Part shown: positions 8,546-17,183 of the stretch, in pieces | Layout of the letters: each line of letters opens with the position of its first letter | Numbering within the stretch: the stretch's first letter is position 1 | Assembly (NCBI RefSeq): GCF_002305875.1 | Contig: NZ_CP022098.1 | Location: 10,912,001-10,976,000, forward strand | DNA length: 64,000 bases | Direction: 5' to 3' | Origin: Cystobacter fuscus | GTDB lineage: Bacteria; Myxococcota; Myxococcia; Myxococcales; Myxococcaceae | Program-made: the position numbers and the translations under genes | Notes under the pieces: generated by a model | What the model was told of the DNA's origin: nothing | Database searches by the model: none | What the model saw: only the letters and a program-made list of their open reading frames with translations

Positions 8546-9550
8546 ATGGCGACTCCGCGTACGGTCACGGTCATCAATGGAGACGGTATCGGCCCCGAGG
8601 TCATGGCGGCCACCCTCCGAGTCCTCAAGGCGCTCGAGGTTCCCCTGGAGTTCGAGCACCACGACGCGGGAGCCGAGTGCATCGCCAAGTTCGGCACCAA
8701 CCTGCCCGACGCGACGGTGGAGTCGGTGCTGCGCAACGGCGTGGCGCTCAAGGGTCCCACGGGCACGGTGGTGGGCGGCGGCATGGCGTCCGCCAACGTG
8801 GGGCTGCGCAAGCGCCTGGACCTGTACGCCGCGCTGCGCCCCGTCAAGAGCGTGCCCGGCGTGAAGACGCGCTACGAGGGCGTGGACCTGGTGGTGGTGC
8901 GCGAGAACACGGAGAGCCTCTACGCGGGCATCGAGCACATCATCGTGCCGGGCGTGGTGGAGTCCTTGAAGATCATCACCGAGAAGGCCTCCACCCGCAT
9001 CGCGCGCTTCGCCTTCGAGCACGCGCGCAGGAACGGGCGCAAGAAGGTCACCGCGGTGCACAAGGCCAACATCATGAAGTTGTCGGATGGCCTCTTCCTC
9101 GACTGCGCGCGCAAGGTGGGCCGCGAGTTCCCGGAAATCCAATACGAGGAGGTCATCGTCGACAACATGTGCATGCAGCTCGTGAAGGATCCGAGCCGCT
9201 ATGACGTGCTGGTGATGGAGAACCTCTACGGGGACATCCTGAGCGACCTGTGCGCGGGGCTGGTGGGAGGCCTGGGCCTGGTGCCGGGCGCCAACATCGG
9301 CGAGCGCACGGCGATGTTCGAGGCGGTGCACGGCACGGCGCCGGACATCGCGGGCAAGGGCCTGGCCAACCCCACCGCGCTGATGATGTCGGCGGTGATG
9401 ATGCTCGACTGGCTCGACATGAAGGAGGCCGCGCGCCGCTTCGAGAACGCGCTCGCCCGCGTGCACTCCGAGGCGAAGGTGCGCACCGGAGACCTGGGCG
9501 GCACCTCCAGCACGCGCGACTTCACCGACGCCGTCATCGCCGCGCTGTAG
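8546..9550 (+). CDS. Isocitrate/isopropylmalate dehydrogenase-family enzyme, probably NAD-dependent isocitrate dehydrogenase
   Basis: The product is 334 aa. It oxidatively decarboxylates a beta-substituted malate, most likely isocitrate to 2-oxoglutarate in the TCA cycle. Visible motifs are the [10 protein letters not shown] start, the substrate loop [13 protein letters not shown], the Lys/Tyr region [14 protein letters not shown], the metal Asp cluster [11 protein letters not shown], and GTAPDIAGK. Its length fits the short NAD-type enzymes rather than the ~415-aa NADP type. The ATG at 8546 matches the family N-terminus. It stands alone and is convergent with the YciH gene. Confidence 0.85.
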   Translation: MATPRTVTVINGDGIGPEVMAATLRVLKALEVPLEFEHHDAGAECIAKFGTNLPDATVESVLRNGVALKGPTGTVVGGGMASANVGLRKRLDLYAALRPVKSVPGVKTRYEGVDLVVVRENTESLYAGIEHIIVPGVVESLKIITEKASTRIARFAFEHARRNGRKKVTAVHKANIMKLSDGLFLDCARKVGREFPEIQYEEVIVDNMCMQLVKDPSRYDVLVMENLYGDILSDLCAGLVGGLGLVPGANIGERTAMFEAVHGTAPDIAGKGLANPTALMMSAVMMLDWLDMKEAARRFENALARVHSEAKVRTGDLGGTSSTRDFTDAVIAAL

Positions 9551-9568
9551 CGGCTCGCCCGCCGCGGC

Positions 9569-9946
9569 TCAGCCCACGGTGACGCGGCGCACGCCGCGGG
9601 CTTCCAGGAGCGCGGGCAGCCGCTCGCGCTGGTCGCCCTGGAGCACCAGGGTGTCTTCCTCCACCGCCCCGCCACAGCCCAGCGCCCCCTTGAGCGCCTT
9701 GAGCCACTTGTCGCGCTCGGCCTCGGGCAGCCCCAACTGCTCCACCACCGTCACCTCCTTGCCGCCACGGCCCTTGCGCTCCAGGCGCACCACGGCGCGC
9801 GCGGGCCCCTTCGCCGGCTCGTCCTTCACGGGCGCGGGCGCGGGCCCGGGAGGCAGCGCCTCGCGGTCGAGCGCGAGCGAGGCGAAGGGGTTGTGGAAGG
9901 GCGCCGCGGGGGCGGGCGCCTCGGGCTTCTTGTCGCGCTTGCCCAT
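9569..9946 (-). CDS. YciH/SUI1 (eIF1-like) translation-initiation factor family protein
   Basis: The product is 125 aa from the ATG at 9946. The first ~50 residues are a Pro/Ala-rich extension. The SUI1 fold follows at ~50-125 with [31 protein letters not shown] and the terminal GVRRVTV. In bacteria YciH is thought to affect initiation fidelity under stress. It lies 10 bp downstream of the VKOR gene and is probably the last gene of that operon. Confidence 0.85.
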   Translation of the reverse strand: MGKRDKKPEAPAPAAPFHNPFASLALDREALPPGPAPAPVKDEPAKGPARAVVRLERKGRGGKEVTVVEQLGLPEAERDKWLKALKGALGCGGAVEEDTLVLQGDQRERLPALLEARGVRRVTVG

Positions 9947-9956
9947 GACGTCCCGC

Positions 9957-11288
9957 TCAGTGCGCCTGGTGGGCCTGGAGGTTGCGCGGCGCGGGCAGCG
10001 TGCCGAAGGCGCTCGCGTCCGGGTTGCCGTCCGCCAGGATGAGGGCGTAGAGGAACGCCGGGAACGCGCGCGCCTCGCGGCCATTGATGACCACCAGGGG
10101 CGTGCCGTGAATGTCGTGCTGCCGGGCGTAGGCGATGTCGTCGCGCAGCTTGCGCTCGGTGTCCTGCCGGGCGATGCACCCATCGAGCTGCATGCGGGAC
10201 ACGGAGCCCGAGGAGAGCACCTGCAGCACCGCGTCGCGGCTGGTGAGCGAGCGCTGGGCGGCGAAGAGCTTCTCGCGCAGCTCCCAGTAGTCCGGAGCGT
10301 CCTCGATGCAGATCTGCCCCTTGGCGGCGACACAGCGGATGCCGGAGCCATCGCTGGCCTGGGGCGGCATGGTGAAGTTGCACTCGCTGTCGAGCGGGTA
10401 CTGGCGGGCCTCGAGGGACAGCTTGCCCTCGGGCAGGCGCTTCTTCATGACGGCGAGCGTCTCCACCAGGGCCTTGCAGTGGGGGCAGCGGCTGTCGGTC
10501 CACTCCACCATCTTCACCGGCGCGCTCGTCGTGCCATACAGGCGGCGCGCGGCGGAGGGAGCCGGCAGGGGGGTGGCCTGGCGGTAGAGGGCGAGCGCGT
10601 CGGAGACGGCCTGCTGCTCCTGCGCGGACAGGCTCTTGAGGTAGGCCTCCAGGGAGCCCGGAAGCGGAGCCACCTGGGCGACGGACTCCGAGGACGAGGA
10701 GGAGCGGGGCGTCTGCGAGCCGGGCACGAGCAGCGCGACATAGGCGGCCGCGGTGAAGCCCACCGTCCACTTCAGGGTGGTGCCCCACTCCCCCGCCTGG
10801 GGCAGGAGCGCGCCGGGCAGACCCTTCCAGGCCACGGCGGCGAAGGCGAGCGTGAGGACGTAGGTGCCCAGACACGTGGGACACAGCACGCCGGTGCTCG
10901 CGCTCACGGCGGCGAACACGGCGCAGGCGGCCACGCCCGCGGCGGCCGTCAGACGCAGCCCGTTGACGGCGGGCCGCACGGGACGAGCCCCCCGCTGCCA
11001 GACGAGGTAGAGCGCGGAGAGCGCCACGGCGACGAGGCCCCACACGAGCCCGAGTCCCGCCACCGGCATGCGCAGCAACTCGTGCACCGCGCCGGCGAAG
11101 GGCGTGTTCCACACCGTCTCGCAGTTGACGTGCTCGGAGACACCACACACGGTGGCGCCGCCCTGGCGCAGGGTGAGCAGCTGGCTCCACTGGAAGAGGG
11201 AGAGGGCGCTCTCGGCGAGCCCCAGGGCGAGCAGCACCTGGGCTCCGCGAACGGGAGGGGGAGGGGGCGGATTGGCCTTCTTGCTCAT
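9957..11288 (-). CDS. VKOR-DsbA fusion: vitamin K epoxide reductase domain with a thioredoxin-like oxidase domain
   Basis: The product is 443 aa. The N-terminal membrane bundle (about five helices, residues ~15-190) has the VKOR Cys set: loop Cys48 and Cys56, and the active-site pair Cys136-Pro-Thr-Cys139. The C-terminal half is a DsbA-type thioredoxin fold with Cys268-Pro-His-Cys271, a cis-Pro loop GTPLVVING, and extra cysteines. It should recycle quinone oxidising power into periplasmic disulfide formation in one polypeptide. Its start overlaps the cupin stop by four bases (ATGA), so translation is coupled. Confidence 0.88.
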   Translation of the reverse strand: MSKKANPPPPPPVRGAQVLLALGLAESALSLFQWSQLLTLRQGGATVCGVSEHVNCETVWNTPFAGAVHELLRMPVAGLGLVWGLVAVALSALYLVWQRGARPVRPAVNGLRLTAAAGVAACAVFAAVSASTGVLCPTCLGTYVLTLAFAAVAWKGLPGALLPQAGEWGTTLKWTVGFTAAAYVALLVPGSQTPRSSSSSESVAQVAPLPGSLEAYLKSLSAQEQQAVSDALALYRQATPLPAPSAARRLYGTTSAPVKMVEWTDSRCPHCKALVETLAVMKKRLPEGKLSLEARQYPLDSECNFTMPPQASDGSGIRCVAAKGQICIEDAPDYWELREKLFAAQRSLTSRDAVLQVLSSGSVSRMQLDGCIARQDTERKLRDDIAYARQHDIHGTPLVVINGREARAFPAFLYALILADGNPDASAFGTLPAPRNLQAHQAH

Positions 11289-11623
11289 GCGTGCTCCGGA
11301 GGGGGGGTCATCAGGACGAGGAGGCGGGCGTTGCCGGGACCATCATTGGTGACGCCGTGCTCGACGCCCGCGGGTGCGAAGAGAGCGGCGCCGGGGCCAT
11401 GAGGGGCCTCGTCCGCGCCGATGCGGAAGCGGCACTGCCCTTCCAGGACGAGGTACACCTTGTCCGAGTGGGCGTGCTGGTGGGGCTTCTGGGCCTGGCC
11501 GGGCGCGAGGCAATACACGTCCAGGAAGAAGCGCTCGGACTTGAAGAGGTTGTGCTTCTGGAGCTTCTCGGCGGAGAAGCCCATGAAGGCGGACAGGTGT
11601 TTCACATCCATCGTGGCATTCAC
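11285..11623 (-). CDS. Small cupin-domain protein
   Basis: The product is 112 aa. A single cupin barrel shows motif 1 with metal-type ligands (PHQHAHSDKVYLVLEG) and motif 2 around PAGVEHGVTN. Such proteins bind a metal and often a small ligand; no specific reaction can be assigned. A second in-frame ATG four codons in is possible. It is first in the cupin-VKOR-YciH run and is divergent from ygfZ across only 26 bp. Confidence 0.8.
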   Translation of the reverse strand: MNATMDVKHLSAFMGFSAEKLQKHNLFKSERFFLDVYCLAPGQAQKPHQHAHSDKVYLVLEGQCRFRIGADEAPHGPGAALFAPAGVEHGVTNDGPGNARLLVLMTPPPEHA

Positions 11624-11634
11624 TCCCGGGCCTC

Positions 11635-11640
11635 TATATA
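11635..11640 (+). promoter_or_regulatory. Candidate -10 element TATATA close to the ygfZ start
   Basis: TATATA lies nine bases before the ygfZ ATG at 11650, in a 26-bp divergent gap. If used for ygfZ, the message would be nearly leaderless. On the other strand the same self-complementary element would serve the cupin gene. No -35 match is evident, so this is a weak call. Confidence 0.3.
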
Positions 11641-11649
11641 GCGACGGTC

Positions 11650-12717
11650 ATGCAACCGCTGTCTCTGCATTTTCTTCACGAGCAGGCAGGCGCCCGCTTC
11701 CAGGAAGCCAACGGCCGCGAGGTCGTGGCGGATTATGGGGACGCGGAGGCCGAATACCGGGCGGCCCGGGAAAGCGTGGCCCTGCACGACGCCACCTACC
11801 GCGAAGCGCTGCGCATAACCGGGGAGGACCGTACAAGCTTCCTGCACGGCATGGTGACCCAGGACGTGAAGGGGCTGGCGGCCGGGACCTCGGCCTACAC
11901 CGCCCTCATCACCGTGAAGGGCGCCATGGTGGCCGACGCACGAATCCTGCGCCGTGAGAACGACCTGGTGCTCGACCTGGAGCCGGGGCTGGGCGGCAAG
12001 GTCCGGGAGTTCCTGGAAAAATTCCTCATCTCCGAGGACGCGGAGCTGCACGACGCCACGGAGGAGCAGGGGGTGCTGCGGCTGCTCGGCCCCCGGACGT
12101 CCGAGCTGCTCGGAGCCGTCCTGGGCCAGCCCTTCGCCCCCCTCGTCCCGAACGCCACCCGGGGGGCCACCCTGGCCGGCCAGGACGTCCTGCTCCAGGG
12201 CGCGACCTGGCCCTCCGCCCAGGGCGTGGAGGTGTGGGTGCCGCGCTCCGGACTGGAAGCGGTCTGGAAGGCGCTGGTGGCGGCGGGCTCGGACCTCGGA
12301 CTCGAGCCCCTGGGCTGGCGCGCCCTGGAGGTGCTGCGGGTGGAGGCCGGGGTGCCGCGCTATGGCCAGGACATGGTCGACACCACCATCCCCCTGGAAG
12401 CCAACCTCACGCACGGCATCTCGTACAACAAGGGGTGCTACATCGGGCAGGAGGTCATCGCCCGCGCCACCTTCCGGGGGCACATGAACCGGAAGCTGGC
12501 CGGCCTGCGCCTCGGCACGGCCGAGACGGCGCCCGGGACCGAGCTGAAGAAGGACGGCAAGAAGGTCGGCTGGCTCACCACCGTGGTGCGCGCTCCGGGC
12601 TCCGGCCAGTCCCTGGCGCTGGGCTACGTGCACCGCGACCACCTGGAGCCGGGAACGGTGCTGACGCTGGGCGACGGGCCCGCCGAGGCCACCGTGTCCG
12701 CGCTCCCCTTCGCCTGA
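11650..12717 (+). CDS. ygfZ: YgfZ/GcvT-family folate-binding protein
   Basis: The product is 355 aa. The diagnostic KGCYIGQE motif (YgfZ signature with the essential Cys) is present near residue ~260, with HGISYN before it. The GcvT-like N-terminal domain starts with VALHDATYREALRITGEDRTSFLHGMVTQDVK. YgfZ uses tetrahydrofolate to help assemble or repair certain Fe-S clusters, such as that of MiaB. It is alone on its strand and convergent with the FolB-cupin gene. Confidence 0.88.
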   Translation: MQPLSLHFLHEQAGARFQEANGREVVADYGDAEAEYRAARESVALHDATYREALRITGEDRTSFLHGMVTQDVKGLAAGTSAYTALITVKGAMVADARILRRENDLVLDLEPGLGGKVREFLEKFLISEDAELHDATEEQGVLRLLGPRTSELLGAVLGQPFAPLVPNATRGATLAGQDVLLQGATWPSAQGVEVWVPRSGLEAVWKALVAAGSDLGLEPLGWRALEVLRVEAGVPRYGQDMVDTTIPLEANLTHGISYNKGCYIGQEVIARATFRGHMNRKLAGLRLGTAETAPGTELKKDGKKVGWLTTVVRAPGSGQSLALGYVHRDHLEPGTVLTLGDGPAEATVSALPFA

Positions 12718-12728
12718 CGTCCCCCCGC

Positions 12729-12757
12729 CCCCGGCCCGGCTCATCCGGGACCCGGGG
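12729..12757. terminator. Strong hairpin at the convergent ygfZ / folB-cupin junction
   Basis: Nested arms CCCCGG-CCCGG and CCGGG-(AC)-CCGGGG enclose a CTCAT loop. This gives an 11-bp all-GC stem with a two-base bulge. It starts 11 bp after the ygfZ stop and spans the folB stop codon. It is probably a bidirectional terminator without a U-tract. Confidence 0.55.
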
Positions 12758-13577
12758 CCTCCCGCACGGGAGCCGCCTGCTCGTCGCGCGGGTAGTACGC
12801 GTGCCCGGGCACGGGCTGGAGTCCCTCCACGGGCAGCTCCGGCCCCGGCCCCTCCGGGAGCACCAGGCGGGGCCGGGCCACGCACAGCACCGTCTGCTCG
12901 CTGCCCGTGGGGTTGTCATGGCGGTGCGCCATGCCCCGCGGCCAATGGAAGGCCGTGCCACGCGCCACCGGTTGGCCCTGCGCCAACAGCCCGGAGCCCA
13001 GCACCAGCTCGCTCTCCTCCCCCTCCGGGTGCGCGGGCACGGAGAGGACGCCGCCGGGCTTCACGCGCAGATGGTAGACGCCATAGCCGGTCCCCTCGTG
13101 CAGCACCTCCACGCGCCCGAATGACGTCTCCCGCTCCGCGTAGACCATCTCCCGCGCCGAGCGGTGCACCTGGAGCGAGGGCACCACCAGGCCACCGAGC
13201 GCCTGGGGCTTGGTGATGCGCACGGAGGTGGCCTCCAGGCGCGTGCGGGGCGAGTCGTCGCGGGGAGGCGCGAGGAGGTAGTGGCACACCGCCTCCGCCG
13301 CGGACTCCAGCAGCTCGAAGCGGCAGGCCTCCAGCAGGAAGCGCAGCTCTCCGGCGAGCCGCCCGTAGTGCACCGTGTCCCCGAGCCTTCCGCTGGCCCC
13401 GGCCGAGCGGGTATCCAGGAAGAGCGCCACGTCGAGCCGCAGCGGCTGGGCCGCCACGCGCTCGCGGTTGTAGATGCCCACGATGCAGTCCACCGTGAGC
13501 CCCCGCAGCACGATGACATCCAGCGGCCGGCCCCGCTCGTCCATCACCTGGGGCGGATTGAAGGGCTCCGCGCTCAC
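12741..13577 (-). CDS. folB: Dihydroneopterin aldolase (FolB) domain fused to a C-terminal cupin-like domain
   Basis: The product is 278 aa. Residues ~18-125 match FolB/FolX: VIVLRGLTVDCIVGIYNRER (strand 1 and active-site Glu), DTVHYGRLAGELRFLLE and FELLESAAEAV, ending with the VRITKPQAL segment. Residues ~150-250 are an unrelated beta-rich module with the cupin pattern HPEGEESELVLGSG and PRGMAHRHDNP. FolB retro-aldols or epimerises dihydroneopterin in folate or pterin synthesis. The start overlaps the folM-like stop by four bases. The role of the cupin half is unknown. Confidence 0.8.
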   Translation of the reverse strand: MSAEPFNPPQVMDERGRPLDVIVLRGLTVDCIVGIYNRERVAAQPLRLDVALFLDTRSAGASGRLGDTVHYGRLAGELRFLLEACRFELLESAAEAVCHYLLAPPRDDSPRTRLEATSVRITKPQALGGLVVPSLQVHRSAREMVYAERETSFGRVEVLHEGTGYGVYHLRVKPGGVLSVPAHPEGEESELVLGSGLLAQGQPVARGTAFHWPRGMAHRHDNPTGSEQTVLCVARPRLVLPEGPGPELPVEGLQPVPGHAYYPRDEQAAPVREAPGPG

Positions 13578-14299
13578 AGTTGCGCGCTCCGGCCACCGTC
13601 CACGGCGATCACCTGCCCGGTGACATAGGGCGCCTCGCGGGCGAGGAAGAGCACGGTGCGGGCCACGTCCTCCACGCTCCCCTCGCGGCCGAAGGGGATG
13701 CGCGCGAGGATGGCCTCGCGCTCGGCCGCGCCGAAGTTCTCCGGAAAGGCCACCGTGCCAGGAGACACGGCGTTGACGCGCACGTGCGGCGCCAGCTCCA
13801 CCGCCAGCGCCCGGGTGAGCATGATGAGCGCGGCCTTGCTCACCGTGTAGTGCGCATACCCGCTCTCCGCCCGCTCCCCGCCGATGTCGGTGATGTGCAC
13901 GACCAGCGGCTGCGTGCCCTGGCGCAGGGACGGCAGCAGCGCCTGCGTCAGGAAGAAGGGCGCCTCCAGGTTCACCCCGAGCATCGTCCGGTACTGCTCG
14001 CGGGAGATGGAGTCGAAGGCCACCCGCTCATAGAGCCCCGCGTTGTGGACCACCACGTCCAGGGCCGCGTGCTCCGCGCGCACCCGCGCTCCCAGCTCGT
14101 CCACCGCTCCGGGCTGGGACAGGTCCGCCGCGTAGAGCGAGACACGGCGGCCGAGCGCCCGCAGCTCCTCGGCCAACGCTTCCGCCGTCTTCATGGAACG
14201 ATTCACGTGGAGCGCGAGGTCATACCCGGCGCGGCCCAGCGCACGAGCCACCGCGCTGCCCACGCGGACTCCAGCCCCTGTGACGAATGCGGTCCCCAT
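13574..14299 (-). CDS. folM: Short-chain dehydrogenase of the pteridine reductase / FolM type
   Basis: The product is 241 aa from the ATG at 14299. The nucleotide motif is TGAGVRVG, with Arg in the loop as in pteridine reductases, rather than the classical TGxxxGxG. The catalytic region has Asp (ITDIGG) where most SDRs have Ser, followed by Tyr-x3-Lys in HYTVSK, again matching PTR1. FolM reduces dihydromonapterin. Translational coupling to FolB supports a pterin role. The frame extends to 14773, but that part has no SDR similarity. Confidence 0.78.
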   Translation of the reverse strand: MGTAFVTGAGVRVGSAVARALGRAGYDLALHVNRSMKTAEALAEELRALGRRVSLYAADLSQPGAVDELGARVRAEHAALDVVVHNAGLYERVAFDSISREQYRTMLGVNLEAPFFLTQALLPSLRQGTQPLVVHITDIGGERAESGYAHYTVSKAALIMLTRALAVELAPHVRVNAVSPGTVAFPENFGAAEREAILARIPFGREGSVEDVARTVLFLAREAPYVTGQVIAVDGGRSAQL

Positions 14300-14441
14300 A
14301 TGGGCGGCATCCTTATCGCGGGCCGAGCAGGCGGGCGAGCCCCTCGACCCAGCCCACCCCAGAAGTCCCTTCGTCCGGGATGACCGGTTGAGTCTCCCCC
14401 GCTGGCTGCTTACGTTGCCTGGGAGAGGAGGACTCCAGGCC

Positions 14442-15296
14442 ATGGCGGAAGTGCCCGAGGTGGAGACGCTGGTGCGCGACCTGCAACAAGCGGTGGTGGG
14501 ACGGCGCCTCACCGGCGCGGAGGTGCTCGATCCCGCGGCGGTGCGCTTCCCCTCGCACCGGGAGTTGTCCTCGCGCCTGGAGGGACGCCGTGTCACCGCC
14601 GCGCGGCGGCGGGCCAAGCTCATGCTCCTGTCACTGGACGACGGACAGGTACTGGCCCTCCACCTGATGCTCTGGGGCAACCTCTCACTGCGCCCCTTGA
14701 GTGGCACGCGACCCGAGGCCACCCTCGTGGTGTTCGGCCTGGAAGGGGGCGAGGAGCTGATCTTCAGCGACACCCTCGGCTACGCACGGGCCGCGCTCGG
14801 CCCCGCGGACGAGCTGGCCGAGCGCCTGAAGTTGTCCGAGCTGGGACCCGAGGCGCTCGCGGATGACTTCACCCCCGAGCTGCTCGCGCGGCAGTTGCGC
14901 CGGCGCCGGGGCCCGCTCAAGACGGTGCTCCTCAACCAACGCGTCCTCGCGGGGCTCGGCAACCGCGACGCCGACGAGAGCCTGTGGAGCGCGGGCCTCC
15001 ATCCCCGCCGCTCCGCCGCCTCGCTGACGCCCGCCGAGGTGGGCCGCCTCCACGAGGCCATCCGCGAGGTGCTCGACGAGGGCATCCGCCTGCGGGGCAC
15101 CCAGCGGGATCTCTTCGGCGTCCAGGGACAGGCCCGTCACCACCGCCACGTGTTCGGCCGCACGGGCGAGCCCTGTCCCCGCTGTGGCGCTCCGGTGCGC
15201 GCGAGCAAGCTCGGTGGCCGCAACACCCACTGGTGCCCGCACTGCCAGCCCGAGCAACCGCCCGGCCACGCACCCACCCTGCCCCTGGGGCCCTGA
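14442..15296 (+). CDS. Formamidopyrimidine-DNA glycosylase (Fpg/Nei) family protein with non-Pro N-terminus
   Basis: The product is 284 aa. It starts M-A-E-V-P-E-V-E-T, which aligns exactly with canonical M-P-E-L-P-E-V-E-T except that the catalytic Pro is Ala. Lys59 (beta-loop), the H2TH region GLGNRDADESLWSAGLHP (the usual Tyr of GNIYADE is Asp) and a C-terminal zinc finger (Cys245, 248, 265, 268, with Arg260) are present. It is expected to excise oxidised bases from DNA. A GAGGAG ribosome site lies 13-18 bases upstream of the ATG. A GTG three codons in would give M-P-E but breaks the alignment. Confidence 0.82.
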   Translation: MAEVPEVETLVRDLQQAVVGRRLTGAEVLDPAAVRFPSHRELSSRLEGRRVTAARRRAKLMLLSLDDGQVLALHLMLWGNLSLRPLSGTRPEATLVVFGLEGGEELIFSDTLGYARAALGPADELAERLKLSELGPEALADDFTPELLARQLRRRRGPLKTVLLNQRVLAGLGNRDADESLWSAGLHPRRSAASLTPAEVGRLHEAIREVLDEGIRLRGTQRDLFGVQGQARHHRHVFGRTGEPCPRCGAPVRASKLGGRNTHWCPHCQPEQPPGHAPTLPLGP

Positions 15297-15321
15297 ACGA
15301 CGGGCCCCGGGGACGTCCGGG

Positions 15322-16485
15322 TCAGACCCGGCCTTCCGCCTGCTGCGCGCGCTCGATGCTCTCGAAGAGGGCGCGGAAGTTGCCGAAGCCGAAGCCCTGG
15401 TCACCCTTGCGCTGGATGAGCTCGTAGAAGAAGGGGCCCGCCTTCTGGTCCTTGTAGAGCCCCGCCCCATCCTGCATGAAGATCTGCAGCATGTAGCTGT
15501 GCTCGCCGCCCCCATCCACGAGCACCTGCAGGTCGCGCAGCACCTCGATGTCCTCGTCGATCTTCTTGATGCCCAGCTTCTGGATGTGCTCGGGCAGCAC
15601 GTCGTAGTAGGAGCCCGGCGTCGGCATGAAGCCCACGGCCTTCTTGTCGCGCATCTCGCGCACGGTGGTGAGGATGTCCTTCACGATGAGCGCCAGGTGC
15701 TGCACGCCATCGCCCCGGTTGTCCTCGTTGAAGAGGTTGACCTGCGAGGCCTTGAAGAACGGGCGCAGGGGCTCGTTGTTGGCGAACTTCACCCGGCTCG
15801 CCGGATCCCACATCACCTCGGAGCGCAGGCCCGAGCCGTGCGAGCGCTTCTGCTTCGCCTTCACGTCGTCGGTGTGGAACTGCACCTCCCAGAACTTCTC
15901 GAAGCCCATGACATGCTCCATCCACAGGAGCATGGGCTTCATCGTCTGGAAGTTGGTGGTGATGTGGTCCACGTGGCTGAAGCCGTAGCGGTTGGTGCCC
16001 CCGCGCGGCTCGGGGTGCGCCACGAAGCCCGGATAGAGCGCCTGATACCCATCACGCTGGATGAAGCGGAAGGTGGTGTCCCCAAAGGGCGTGGTGATGG
16101 AGAACTGGGCGAGCTTGCCGCCCTTCTCGTCCGTGTGGCGCTCGATGTCGTTGATGAAGGTGGCGCCGCGATCCTCCAGCAGGCGGAAGGTCTTCTCGAT
16201 GTCCTCCACCTGGAAGTTGAGCGTGCCCACGCCGTCCGGGTGCTTGCGCAGGTAGCGCCATGCCCGGCCGCCCTCGCCCACCGGCTGGCTCACCACCAGC
16301 ACGATCTGCCCCGCCTGGAAGACGGCGGACTTCTGCTTGCCCTTGGCCTCCAGCTCGGGGGAGGACCCGCCCCGCTCCGTGAAGTCCAGACCATTCACGT
16401 AGAAGCGGCGGCTGCGCTCCAGGTCGGACACATACCAGTGAACGCTCTCCAAACCCTTGATGCCCAGCGATTCAAGCTTTGCCAT
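15322..16485 (-). CDS. hppD: 4-hydroxyphenylpyruvate dioxygenase
   Basis: The product is 387 aa, the usual bacterial length. It contains two vicinal-oxygen-chelate repeats. The iron ligands are His in FSHVDHITTN, His in GVQHLALIV and Glu in FFYELIQRKG near the C-terminus, which also has the GAGLYKDQKAGPFF signature. It converts 4-hydroxyphenylpyruvate to homogentisate in tyrosine degradation. It is third in the fahA-maiA-hppD operon, 50 bp after maiA. A short palindrome CCGGGTC-A-GACCCGG overlaps its stop codon (15317-15331). Confidence 0.95.
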   Translation of the reverse strand: MAKLESLGIKGLESVHWYVSDLERSRRFYVNGLDFTERGGSSPELEAKGKQKSAVFQAGQIVLVVSQPVGEGGRAWRYLRKHPDGVGTLNFQVEDIEKTFRLLEDRGATFINDIERHTDEKGGKLAQFSITTPFGDTTFRFIQRDGYQALYPGFVAHPEPRGGTNRYGFSHVDHITTNFQTMKPMLLWMEHVMGFEKFWEVQFHTDDVKAKQKRSHGSGLRSEVMWDPASRVKFANNEPLRPFFKASQVNLFNEDNRGDGVQHLALIVKDILTTVREMRDKKAVGFMPTPGSYYDVLPEHIQKLGIKKIDEDIEVLRDLQVLVDGGGEHSYMLQIFMQDGAGLYKDQKAGPFFYELIQRKGDQGFGFGNFRALFESIERAQQAEGRV

Positions 16486-16535
16486 GTGTCATCGGCTCCT
16501 TCAGTGCGTCGCGATTCGATACTGCGAAAACCAGT

Positions 16536-17183
16536 TCAAGCGGGGACCGCGTCGGGCTGCCGGTCCGCGTGAGCCGCCTGGAAGGCGGGAAGGGAGGCAC
16601 ACGCTGCTTCCACGCGGGTGAGCAGTCCATACGGCTGGAGATCGACTCCAAACCGCCGGGCGGAGTACAGCTGTGGCACCAGGCACGCATCGGCGAACGA
16701 CACGCTGTCCCCCACGCAATAACGGCCCGCCGTCTCCTGGGCCATCGCCTGGAACGCCCCCAGCCCGCGGTCGATCCAATGCGCGGCCCAGGCCTTGTCG
16801 TCCCCTTTCCACTCGGCCTTGATGCGCTGGAGCACCGACAGGTTCTGCAGCGGCTGGATGCCCGAGTTCACCACCTCCGACAACATCCGGACCCGAGCCC
16901 GGAGAAGGGGATCGGCCGGCAGCAGGGCAGGCGAGGGATGACGCTCCTCGAGGTACTCGAGGATGGCCAGGGACTGGCTCAGGTGGTGGACACGGCCCCC
17001 CTCGGTGAACTCCAACATGGGCACCGTGCGCAGGGGGTTGAGGGCCCGGTAGGCCTCGGAGTGCTGCTCGCCCCCGTCCTTCACCAGGTGCACGGGCACG
17101 TACTCGTAGGACAGGCCCTTGAGGTTCAGCGCGATGCGCACCCGCCAGGAGGAGGACGAGCGCCAGTAGCCATGGAGCTTCAT
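16536..17183 (-). CDS. maiA: Maleylacetoacetate isomerase (zeta-class GST)
   Basis: The product is 215 aa. The zeta-class motif reads SSSSWRVRIAL (residues 9-19), so the usual Cys of SSCSWRVRIAL is Ser; the catalytic Ser is kept. NPLRTVPML and SLAILEYLEERHP bind glutathione. It isomerises maleylacetoacetate to fumarylacetoacetate. Its start overlaps the fahA stop (ATGA), giving tight coupling. Confidence 0.92.
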   Translation of the reverse strand: MKLHGYWRSSSSWRVRIALNLKGLSYEYVPVHLVKDGGEQHSEAYRALNPLRTVPMLEFTEGGRVHHLSQSLAILEYLEERHPSPALLPADPLLRARVRMLSEVVNSGIQPLQNLSVLQRIKAEWKGDDKAWAAHWIDRGLGAFQAMAQETAGRYCVGDSVSFADACLVPQLYSARRFGVDLQPYGLLTRVEAACASLPAFQAAHADRQPDAVPA

